Origin: Rotaria socialis
Lineage: Eukaryota; Rotifera; Eurotatoria; Philodinida; Philodinidae
Direction: 5' to 3'
DNA: 64,000 nucleotides
Assembly: GCA_905331475.1 (NCBI GenBank)
Contig: CAJNYU010002057.1
Span: 62,001 to 126,000 of the forward strand
The position numbers and the translations under genes are program-made. How positions within the stretch are numbered: position 1 is the stretch's first letter; each line of letters begins with the position of its first letter. Shown here piece after piece: positions 1-11,188 of the stretch. Under the pieces are notes generated by a model. The model was given only the letters and a program-made list of their open reading frames with translations, was not told where the DNA came from and searched no databases.

Positions 1-332
1 TATTTTGTTTGCCGAGTGATGATTGAGTCGGTAGTATCATTCCATGAACTTTGTTGTAGAATAAATGATAATATTTCAATAAAATCTTAGATAACACTAA
101 GAAACAACTAAAAGACAATCCTGTAAAAGTTTATTTTGTGACTTAGTTAGATGCGTAAAAGAATATCGACTATGTCTATTTTTATATACTCAGCAAAAAC
201 AATATCATCTGCTTATCTGTACATGTTTAACATGATTTTTTATTTATTTTTATTGTACAGTAAACGATAAAAAAAAAGATGATGTGTGTGTTTAAATGTC
301 GCGGCAAACTTTTAGTTGATGCGTTGTCTAAT
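1..332. other. Downstream flank of the STAT-like gene
   Basis: No coding region is visible. This AT-rich stretch lies 3' of the proposed STAT stop codon (minus strand) and probably holds its 3' UTR; on the minus strand several AATAAA-like A/T-rich motifs occur, none decisive. Confidence 0.4.
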
Positions 333-3300
333 TTAATTATTATTTGTAGTTGCCGGGTTACTGGTAAGCTCGTCGATGATGTTTTGAAGTTGTTCCTCGG
401 TTAGCATCGTGGATGTCTAAATTATGAATAGAAAAACTGCATCAATTATTAAAAAAAATATTTTACTCAAAGTCCAGAGAGTCATTCAGTCTTAACTAAC
501 CAATTCTGTGCTGAGTGTGCAACTAAAAAAGTAGAGAATCATGTTCTTTGCATGTTAATAGTATCAACTGACAAACGCAAAAGCTCACTAGTTTAATTTC
601 TGATCGATCGAACAAATCTATCTTCATTTTACTATTAGACTCTCATGAAAATTATGAATAGTAGGAATAAATGTGTTATCGTCATCGAAACTCATTTGAA
701 AAAGATCAGCTACAATCAAATAACTTATTGACGATTCTATTTTGTTCCTAAAATTATTTACTTGGAAGAAAACAAGCGAGATTCATTTTCTATTTTATAT
801 ATAAAGTAAACATACTTGGCAGATATGCCGAGAAGCTGTCACTTCTCAGGTTTATTTTAATTTCGATTCAGGTTAGCACAATATTATCTTACGAGCAGCA
901 ACGACAAATTGGGTGCACTGCACAGTATATAAAAAAAAGCGCAAAAAATATCATACGCTGTTTATAAAAGAGTCCAATTATTATTTCTTTTTCATCTCAT
1001 TTCACAACCTATAGAGAATTATTATTCTCTACCTGAATTGGTGGGATTTGTTGTTGAACAAAGCTTGTAGCTTTTCCATTTGAATTTTCATTCGATAGAT
1101 GACAATTATTCGTTCGATTCACAACAGTTCGAGGTAAAGTGTCAGGAGCATTTGTTGTAGGAATCTGAAATTGCTGTGGTGGTTGAATTAATCGTGGTGA
1201 TGGTGATAGATTTGCATTATTTGGTAGGTAATGAATTACGGAAGATCCCGGCAGTCGTTGTGGATCCTGATATCGTACCGGTGCGCTTTGTTGTTGCATT
1301 GGTTGTGGAAACGACATTCGTAGTTCTTGTTGATTTTGATAAATGTGCGGCTGTTGCTGATGATATAATGGCTGATTTTGAGGCTGCTGTAATGGTATTT
1401 GTAGTGATGGCCGTTGTTGTAAGACACCAATCGAATTTGATGGTTGATATGGAAACGATTGTGTTTGATATTGTATTGGGGGTTGTTGTGGAATTTGTTG
1501 TGATACGCTCGTTGGAGCAGCCACATTGTAAATACCACATCGACGCATAAATTCTTCGGCAATATTTGGTTGAGTACGAATAATATTTATTAAAGCTTCT
1601 TGATCATTTACATATGAATATGGTTGTGGTTGTGGTTGTAGTTGTGATTGTAGTTGTGGCTGTAGTGGTGGCTGTGGCTGTGACTGTGACTGTGACTGTA
1701 GCTGCTGTTGTATGCGATCGGATGATGAACAAACATGTTGTGGTGCTGCAACGTTATTGTTTTGACTATCATATGGTATAGTCGTATAATCATGAACACT
1801 ATTGGAATCAGAACTCTAAAGATAAGTTATTAAAATATATTTCAAAATTAAGTATGCATATATTTCTACTTGTTCATTGTCGAATATAAGTGATGGCGTC
1901 ATTGGAAGAAACGATGAAAATGAGTCTGAAACGAAAACTAATTGAATATGATGACATTTCTATTGAATGGTTTACTTGGACTGAATGGAAATAAATCATT
2001 AGAAGTTTGACTTTGGATGTCAGAAATATCTTCATCCACATTTCCATCATTAGCACTAATATTAAATAAAGAAAATTAATATCACCTTAACGAATTCTAC
2101 TTGCTTATCAACAAGATCTGTAACTGGTTTATATTTTTCATCATTTTTTAATATTTGTTGTAACCGCTCGTCTAATATCAATATTTTATTATTATTATTA
2201 TTATCATTAAATGATATTGATTTAGTTTTATTAAACTTACGATAGTATTTTGAAAATTCACCAAATGATAAAAAGGTTTTACCATTTTCTCTATCATTGA
2301 AATTCGATAAGACGTGTATCCGATTGGCACTCTCCGTATGAGTTGAGAGTACAAATTTGCTAATATCAGCTGCTAGTATACCAGTATCAAATGTACGATT
2401 TTGTAACTTTTTTGTACGATCTAAAATAGAAAAATCTTTTAAACAGGAATAGAATTATTTAAAACAAACCATTGTAGATATCAACACGAACAGCGCACGG
2501 AGAAGGTTTGACTGATTTGATACCGGTTGAAGATGTTGCCACAACATTATAATCGACTCGAATCGAATTCAAACGAAGTGCAATTACCGGTGAACTGGCA
2601 ATACCTGATTGAACAATGGCTTCAGCTGCTCGTTCACTGTTACATATACCAAGAAAAAGACTAAACATTAGCAAACAAAAATTAATAAATTTCCATCATT
2701 TATCTTTACAATTAGACATTTACCCATCGGCATGAAACATAGAAAGAATTGGGTGTTTACCCATGAATTCAACTTGATGTACAAAATGAACGAGAAAATC
2801 CTAAAAATGAAATAATCATTATTAACTCTAAGATAAGTTCTAGAAAAATGCAGAGATATGAGAAAAAGAATAGAAGAAATCTTCATTTTTTAAATGAACT
2901 GTACTCGTAAGAAAAATTTCCATAGAGCAACATACCCAGTAAACATCTTCTATGGATTGAAAGTTAACTCTTTGGTCTAAACAACAATATAAGCATTTAT
3001 TTCTGAAAATATCTCCAAAAATATTAAAAATCACTTGTCGCTTTGATTAATTCTTGTTCTAGAAAAATATTAACACACTCATTAGGTCGAACACCTGTGC
3101 GATGAATAAAATAACGTTGCATATATTTTAGCATAGTTTTAACATCAATTAATTGAGCCTAAATATTCAAATCAGATTTTTCAATACTTTGTTAAAATTT
3201 ACTTTTGAAATTCGTTGAATATCATCAATTATAACACGTGCTAATAATTGTGGAATTTGATTGTTATGAGCGCCAATACCGAACCGTACTGATTCCAATG

Positions 3301-4916
3301 GGATTTGAAATACTAGTGGCATTTTACTATCAGCCAAATTAAGCTGTAATAAATCAGATGTAGATTAGTATTTTTTTCTAAATGAATTTACTTGAACTTT
3401 GACTGCAAATTTAAATGAATGTAATAATTGAGCAAATCGAACGCGTGTATCAGTTTTTAATGCCTGTTCGATAGTAATAGCCGATAATTCAGCATACAGA
3501 AATGTTCGAGATTTACCACCAGGTGCTGTTTGTACTTGGCATGTTTTCCATGAAAGTGATCGAGGTTCTTCAAGTTTATAATGAGCAGATGAAGGATACA
3601 AACTAGGTTCTAAATATAGAAAGCAAGAAAAAAGAGACAGTATGAAAATTAATATTGAATATCACATACCAATATCGAATAGTTCTAATAAATTTGGATG
3701 CGTTTGCATAAAGTCATATAATAGTGATATGATAGTAACTGATATTTTAGCTGTATATTCACCGGGAGCTTTTCGTTCGTAGATAGTGACAGGAGTTGTG
3801 CCAGAATGAGGCTGATCAACAATAAAAAATGAGCTAAAATATGAACATAAATTTAATTATTTTCTTGATTTTGCAGCTTAAAAAAATATATTATAATTAC
3901 GTGCGGAGTATTTTGTCCAGTTCATTTGAATATGTCTGACGAGATTTTGGATCACGCAACATTTGATCCATGATATATGTTAAATGTTCTGTGGTTCTGA
4001 AAAGAAAAAAATATCAATTGTACCAATGAAAAACTGGATTTGAAATTTCGAAGTCCGAAATCGGGAACATACCTATTTTGTAAATATACCAGATTCGGAG
4101 GTTGCTTGATTTCATCGTGGCTATAATAGAAAAGACGTCGGTTTTCTTGAGCAAATTTTCTTGAATTAAATTCGTGTTCACGTGCGCGAAAATTCTAAAC
4201 AGATAAATATAGATGATATGCATTCCAGAAACAAAAGCGTAAATTTACATAAGCACTCGAAACAGTTTGATGATCTGCCATCTTTAGTTGCATGTCAAGT
4301 CGTATGTCAGATATAATCGATGTAAAACGTGTTTCATTCTTTATAATAGAAAAAAAAAACAGTCAAATCAGGAATATATGAAAAAAGAAATGATAACAAT
4401 TACCTCTTTAATAAAGCTTATCAATCGACTTAGTATTAAGCACTTTTCAACGGATGCATCAATGATAGGTAAACTGGAAAGTTTCTCTTCCAATATTGCA
4501 ACAAAATTAGTTGTTTGCCTTGAATTACGTAGAAAAGAAGAATTTTTTTTTTCATTTGATTTAGTCTTCTTTTTTTCATTTTACCCTTGCCGATTGCGTT
4601 TTTCACTGTCATCAATAATATCAGAAAAATTTATATCACCAACGGATTTTCGTGTTAAAAATGCTTGTATGCCAATTGTTCTATCCGAGTATTCATGGGG
4701 TGCTAAGAATTCGTAACAATCCAGAAGACTATATAGTACATTCTAAATTTATTTCAGGTATGTTCTTTTTCGAATTCCAATTAGTGAAAATAGCTTACTG
4801 ATTGAGTGGTTGTGATTGGCACATCTGAAAAAGAAGATTTAAATTCACAGATTCAGTTTTCAATAATACTTACGGTTTGGTGCTTGTCGTTTTCTTTTTG
4901 CATTAGTGGCACTCAT
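333..4916 (-). CDS. STAT: STAT-family transcription factor (STAT5-like), 21 exons
   Basis: STATs are cytoplasmic factors that dimerise through SH2-phosphotyrosine contacts and bind DNA in the nucleus. Exons (minus): 4916-4874, 4824-4799, 4742-4585, 4518-4404, 4338-4249, 4194-4073, 3996-3901, 3833-3670, 3609-3392, 3343-3203, 3158-3035, 2976-2936, 2800-2724, 2660-2470, 2420-2105, 2055-1976, 1925-1870, 1815-1033, 917-893, 709-633, 416-333. All junctions keep phase, giving about 1008 aa (typical STATs 750-850). In order I see an N-terminal helical region, a beta-rich DNA-binding-type region with TSFFIVDQ and LVFQIPLESV, a linker, and an SH2 module (DGLFLGICNSERA, then IALRLNS with the likely phosphate-binding Arg). 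FSKYY follows, then DEKYKPV, which resembles the STAT5 phosphotyrosine site. The C-terminus is a long Gln/Pro-rich tail ending in an acidic segment and the helix-like LTEEQLQNIIDEL. The junction 2105/2055 needs a GC-AG intron. The last three small exons are the least certain; without them the frame stops at 1009. Confidence 0.8.
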
Positions 4917-6935
4917 TATGTATGAAAGAAAAAAAAAGAAGATTTTTATCTGAAATTATATATCAAATTCGGGTCGTAAAATTCTAAGAATTTAAGAAGA
5001 AAATAAAATAGTTCGAAATTTCCTTCTGATAGAAAATGGCTCAATTGCCTTTTTTAAAATATTAATTTTTTATTGTATATATGATGTAATTATTAAACTG
5101 GTAAGATGGATTGTTTGGGAAACTTTATTTATTTTATGATGCGTCCAATAGCAATTGACATGTGATTTGAATAAGTATTGTTTTGATAAACAATAGATGA
5201 TGATTATCATTATTCGGTAATAAGTAGAAGATTCTATCTTTTTTTCAAATGATCATGATGTACTGATAAATACGAATAGTTGCAAGAACTCAGATATATC
5301 TACATCATGAATTATACCATTCCGACACGTGAGTTTACCATGGATGTTGTTGTGAATTTTAATGTTTAAAAGCCATTGCTGTATTATTTAAGTTTATCCA
5401 ATTTTTGAATCTATGATCATTGTTGTCCATTGATTGTCTTCAAATTTGTCAATCAAGGAAAAGTAAAATGAGCTTTTTAATATATGCTGCATACATCAGT
5501 GAAGAAACCTGTAAAAAAATCATAATAAAAATACATTTGAATGGCGGCATTTGAAGGTAAACTAAGCTATAAGTCAGTATTTTTGATATTCAATGTAACT
5601 TCATTGATAACGTAGTCAAGACTGTTTTATTATGTCAAAATTTTTCTGAAAGCTTTGTGGGGCATTATTTTTAAATCTTTTCTGGATTCATTATCGATTT
5701 TTATCATAACGAACTAAAAGATAGTAATATCATACCTGAACTCATTTTGATGTTAGTTTAGTCAGTACTACCTGTTATCATTTTAGACAGAATATAAATA
5801 TTATTGATTCATAAAAATTTTCAAATTTTGTTCATAGTAATATTCCACCAATAATTATAGTTTTATTCTCACGAGTAGTCATCCGGACTGAATGTAGCAA
5901 TCATGAGCAAATCATTGTATAATAATAATACACTTGAACACACCAGAATGTATATTACTTTTAAGAATAAATGAAAACAAATCAAGTAGCATAACATGTT
6001 TTGTGTCTCGTTCCATTTGTCGCATGGCATGTTGCAATATTTTTCTCAATTGTCATACTCACTACTCAGGTGAATCGGAAAATAATGAAGCGATTCTAGG
6101 CCATATTTGTTTCCGCTCTGTGTAATAATTTATGTAGTTAATTTAAAAAGAAAATACTGAAAAAGAATATTCTACCATTAACGTCGACAGCGAGTGGAGG
6201 CATCATTTCATCTGTATTCACGTCTCACTCAGGTCTACTCACTTTTTGTAACTTAAAAAAACATTGAAACCATTTTCATTCACACTCACACATGTTCATA
6301 AATAAGTATTACTTCGTAGTTGCTTGCTTGAATGACTTTTAGTTTGTCGAAGGCATGATTTAGCTACGTCATATACTTCTGCTTTATTCTCACGTTAAAG
6401 CGTTCTTTTTATAGTGACGTTATAAACTGCAAGGTTAAATAAAGCAAATAAATAGAAAAAAAAATGAAGAATGGTGACTTCAATAGAAGCAAAAGCCCGC
6501 CGGGTTCGGTACTTCGTAAGAAAAAGCGAACAGAAAAAAAACTTATACGACATTGACTGTCGCGTTCTAAAATAAATAGACAAAAAACCTTTCATCATCC
6601 ACAATATTTCCAAGAAAGGTAAAATAAATTATGATGCATTGTGGACATTTGACGATTGCATCGAACATAACGATATTTCTGAGAAAAGATTGGTCTGCTT
6701 TAAAAGATTTTTCTTGCCTATTAAAGCATACGCTATAGCTATTCTCAATCCTTATCATTTGAAAGTGGTACTTCATTGATATAAATCCTATTTTAATTTT
6801 CTATGTTAATGCAAAATATTTCTTCATTTGCTGATAGTTTATCAAAAGTTATTTCAAATGAATATTTATCCTATGTAGATGTTCTATTTTTCATGGATTT
6901 TTAATATTTATAACAAATAAAAATTTTATTTAACA
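4917..6935. other. Intergenic region, no gene recognised
   Basis: About 2 kb between the STAT start and the 3' end of the glycosyltransferase-like gene. It is AT-rich; short open frames (for example 5934-6125 and 6395-6776) have no recognisable motif, splice context or composition shift. The part nearest 4917 presumably holds the STAT promoter, but no defined element could be named. Confidence 0.4.
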
Positions 6936-8563
6936 TTATTCAATAGTTTTACCGCGCCAACAACGATTTTTGCGTAGATGAGTGTTAGTAGAAGAATGTC
7001 TCGATTTTTTTAAAATCATATCACGCCAAAAGGAATTCCTTAATTTTTCATATCGATATACAGGTGGTTGCCGAATTTTTTTTACAGCTATTTCATGTAA
7101 TTTATTTCGAAGAAATTGTTCGTTTATGTCATTCAAATCATTAATAATTATAATTGGTAAATCTGCATATAATGAATCAATTGTTGAATGCCAAACAATT
7201 GGAACAGCATCTAGATAGAGAGCTTCCCATGTTCGATGGCAATCAATTCCATTGCCACGAGGTGATAACCATAATGGATATTGACGATTTCGTTCGTAAA
7301 TACTTCGTAAAGTAGTCTTATCATCTACGCCTTCTAACGACTTACCAAAACATGTAGCAAATGAATAATTTTCAAGTTGACAAAAATGATTCCATACTTC
7401 TATACGTAATCCAGTTGAATCTGTATTCGGATGAAAATTGAGCAATAGTAATTTGTCAGAAACATTATTTTTAGTATTTAAAACTTTTTGTGTAATATCA
7501 AATGGTTGTACATAATAATCCTTAATACTTTGATTGAATAACGATGGTAGAGTATAATTGGAATATTGTTGATGAACACTTCGGATAGTTTCTGCCATTT
7601 CAAAACAATTGAGACCTATGATTCGGAACCAAACGAATACATTATTTCAATTATAATTATTTAAAGATTAAATTCGATCAATTAAAATTTTTTTGTTTCT
7701 GCTTTGTGTATAAATAAAGGATCAATACTAAACAATCAAGTGACAAACATAAACAGTGCACCCTTTTTGTTATTCTTATTACAGTATTATATCGACGAGA
7801 AAATCATTATGTTAATCCTATCAAGCAAACAAGTATAAAATCAAACAGATTAGATTTTAGGATTTTTACAACACAGTTACTAGATCAAATCTATAGCTCG
7901 CCGACTCGAAAAATATGCAGAATTTTTGTTAAAAAAAGTAAACATATGATAAAATAAATTCTATGTCATATTCTTACCGATTGGTATATGAGTGAAACGT
8001 TTACTTTCCGATGCACTGATATCTCCATTTTGTCCAAACCAATGAATAACTTTTGAATCGGATCTTTCAAGATATCTAAGATATTTATTCGGTACTGATA
8101 TATCACTTTGTCCAGTAATTAATACAAATTCATTCTGTAAATACGGATAAATTCTTTGAAAAAAGCTTGAAATAACATCAGGTTTAATATAGATGATACT
8201 GCCATGCGGGAGATTAGGTACAGTCACATAACTACTATTCATGGTACTGTCCATGTGCTCATTAAATAAATCTTCAGGCCAACCATAAACCCAATCCGCT
8301 AAATTGCGAAAATTTTGTGGACAAACGAATTCAGGATAGTGATGAATAAAATACGATGCATTATTGAAAACAATACGGTTATTAGTGATAATAGATAAAT
8401 AGTTGCATAAGGGAAAGTAATATTTACTAATTTGAATAGACACTCTATGATGAACAATATTTTGATAAATGAAAACGATGGTGGGAATGCCAATACATAT
8501 TATACATATACTCCTTAAACGTACAGGATAATGTTTCGCGTTGTCATTCATTTCTAGACACAT
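6936..8563 (-). CDS. Type II membrane glycosyltransferase-like protein
   Basis: Two exons, 8563-7978 and 7615-6936, joined in phase across an intron of about 360 bp, give 421 aa. Residues about 16-36 (SICIICIGIPTIVFIYQNIV) form one hydrophobic segment after a short basic N-terminus, the layout of a Golgi type II enzyme. The C-terminal half carries LSPRGNGIDCHRTWEALY followed by VPIVWHSTIDSLY and DLPIIIIND. This Arg-Gly-Asn ... Arg-Thr-Trp-Glu-Ala block resembles the nucleotide-sugar-binding end of exostosin-like or related GT-B transferases that are poorly characterised in invertebrates and protists. Donor, acceptor sugar and exact family cannot be read from the sequence. The last 30 residues are very basic. 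A second in-frame Met lies four codons downstream of the chosen start. Confidence 0.6.
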
Positions 8564-10696
8564 TTAAAGTATATAAACATATAGCAATATAAAAATCATT
8601 AAATAAATCTAAGCGCATCATTATTTCGTAAGTATTTTAAAAAATAATTTTCTATGTAAATATAGTGTTGAAAAATGGTACAAGAAAAATTCTTTGAATA
8701 TAGTCATGTTAGAAGATTGCTATTATCATTTTGTCGACGTGTGTGGTTATTAAAGTGGAAAAGACGTGTACGCGTTGACTTAGTAATGATGTAAAGAAAA
8801 TTTTCAACGCTAAAATAACAGCTGGATAGTAAACACGATGCACTGAATAATTATGGATAACTAGAGAGATTCATATATTTTCTATTGTATCGTACGCGAA
8901 CTTTCAGAATATTTCCTTTTTAATATTTTCAAAGTTTGATGATGTCCTAATCGACACAAATCAAAACTCAGGAATAGTACACAAATGATAAATTGGATCA
9001 TTCTCAATAGGACTCCTCGTAACAATGAGACATTTGCAATGAGCAAATGTAATATTGTGAACTACTTTTAGTTCAATTGATCTTTCTTCGAATTAGCATC
9101 TTAATGAACAGAAAATAAAACGAGGAAAGTGCACATTGTAACGATATAGACCCTGTTAGGTTCATATGTACTGGCATACTGGATAGAAGTAGCTAACCGC
9201 TACTCTTCACAATGATGTTTATTTGCTAGTTCATTCTACCCAGAGTGTAGAAACTTCATACATAACACAAGTATATATATATACGAGATAGAAATAGAGC
9301 GAGATGAATATCATGTATTCATGCAGTGGGCACAGAAAACATACAGAGCAGAAAGGAAAATCAGCGAGCGTATCATCAATGTCAGTAGACGCACGTGGAG
9401 AAGAGAGCAATCAAAGTTCTATACTAGGGGATTGTGGAGCAGATGAAAAATAGCGCGAGGAGAAGATCAACTATATACATTAGCATTACAATATTTAGTT
9501 AACATAATCAGGTTTGTCATGCAACTTAAATATTTACAGTATGGTTGTTTCTACAGAATTTATTGGATGGGGCTCATGTAGGAATAGAAATGGCTTTACT
9601 GGAAAGTTCCAATGCACCTCAATAAAATAAGCTCTGGTAACTGCTGTATACATTAGGATAAAATTCACAAATACAGTGCAAATCTATTACTTTTAATTGC
9701 AATAGAAGAGCCAATCTTTTGTGGTATCAAATAAAAACATTTCGTCTTCTTTCGTTTTAACACCAAGATTATTTCAATGTTTTCTTATGGAGTTTGTATC
9801 AACATAATTGTGTGCTTCCGTTTAAATACATTTGTCTTCATATTTTAATGTAAAACGTATTTGGACAATATGAATTCTAATGATTGTCTAACTAATAAGA
9901 TCAATTCATTGTTGTCAATACAAAAATATATTACTCGTCAATTTAATAGGAACTTCTCAATTTCACAGTCCGTGCAACTGATATCATGAACGTTCCTGCT
10001 ATGGCGACTTATGTAATCAAATGAATACAGACGACGGTGTAAAGTTTATTTGATAAAAAACTACATGAAATCAAAGTATTCAAAGAAGAAGCCTATAAAC
10101 GTGTTTTTATTAAAATATCGAATAAGACTAAGTTTGTGAAGGTTCTCCTTATGAATAAAAAGTAAAATCCTATTGTGTGCTCGCAATAATGTCACGACCT
10201 AAATCAATCTTCTATTGATTCTATTTTACACGCCCTAATGTCATGAGCGGTAGTAGCTGCTTATACTGACACTGTTACAAATAGTAGAATACAAAAACGT
10301 TCTCAGGGATTTATGAAAGTTTTTTACATACAGTAGAAACGATTTATCATAAGTAGTACTCTCAAAGGCTTTTCGCGGGTTTATTGTTCCACCTTTTTTT
10401 CTTACAGTACACTCTGTCTTCTATTTAACTTTTCCTTTCTCGTATATATAAGTCCGTGTTCAGTGTGACCGAGTGACAACTGGAATGATGGAGTCTTGAC
10501 GTAAACATTTTTACCGAGCATGTTGGCATTGTTGCCTCTCCGATTTGCAGTAGTGTTGAACTTGAAAGTTGAATTCAACTGACGCTTAAACTTTCCGGTT
10601 TCAACCTTCAACTTTTCTTGACACTCACACTTGAGATATTATGTATATGTTACAGTTAACATGAGAATTTAGTTGAGATTGGAATAATAGAGTGCA
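8564..10696. other. Gene-poor region, left part
   Basis: No supported gene. Open frames are short and without motifs. The sequence is uniformly AT-rich, with no tandem array or inverted repeat that I could recognise in this part. It is the left end of a 9-kb stretch lacking genes, unusual against the tight spacing elsewhere in the window. Confidence 0.4.
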
Positions 10697-10700
10697 TGCA

Positions 10701-11184
10701 CCTAATAAAAACGGGGATTTTTTATGTTCATGTTTCGACTATAATATCTCTGTGAAATAGTGAGCAAATGAGCTGAAATTTTGCATCGAAGTAGAAAAAA
10801 TTCTTTTCTATCTATTGGCGAAAGAATTTTTGAAAAAAGTTGAGAAATGATCGAGTTATGAGCGGTAGTTTGCAGTCACCTGATGCCATTCTAAATAAAA
10901 GCACTATCCTCAATAAGAACGCTAATGCAAAAGTTGTCCCTAATTAGAACGCACCAGCAAAAATACATTGAATAACGGGTACCATTCGAAAATCATGTCA
11001 TATCTGCTTAGAAACTTTAAAATCGAACTCAACCTCCGCTAGACAACTTATTCATTACACATTTCTNCAATAGATAGAAAAGAATTTTTTCTACTTCGAT
11101 GCAAAATTTCAGCTCATTTGCTCACTATTTCACAGAGATATTATAGTCGAAACATGAACATAAAAAATCCCCGTTTTTATTAGG
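10701..11184. mobile_element. Fold-back MITE-like element with perfect 117-bp inverted arms
   Basis: Arms 10701-10817 and 11068-11184 are exact reverse complements over 117 bp as far as I can compare by eye. The outer end reads CCTAATAAAAACGGGGATTT. TGCA flanks the element on both sides (10697-10700 and 11185-11188), a possible 4-bp target duplication. The 250-bp centre has no long open frame, so any mobility would need a transposase supplied elsewhere. Two degenerate copies of the terminal motif (CCTCAATAAGAACG and CCCTAATTAGAACG) lie inside, near 10909 and 10937. An ambiguous base (N, 11067) sits exactly at the inner edge of the right arm, as expected where a hairpin hinders assembly. The superfamily is unassigned. 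Confidence 0.75.
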
Positions 11185-11188
11185 TGCA

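Noticed and set aside
420..540. Extra micro-exon (LNDSLDFE-like) in the STAT 3' region
   Set aside because: It would break the phase into the last exon and produce an early stop.
1176..1562. Other open frames around the Gln-rich STAT exon
   Set aside because: They are frame shadows of a CAA/CAG-rich exon; low-complexity codons leave several frames open.
2056..2085. GT-AG intron of 30 bp in the STAT gene
   Set aside because: Too short for splicing and it leads to an immediate stop; the 49-bp GC-AG intron keeps frame.
4288..4716. 142-codon plus-strand open frame
   Set aside because: It lies antisense over STAT exons 3-5, which have clean splice sites and phase on the minus strand; this frame has no motif.
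10402..10611. 69-codon minus-strand frame
   Set aside because: No homology, no splice-linked partners and no codon signature; treated as chance.
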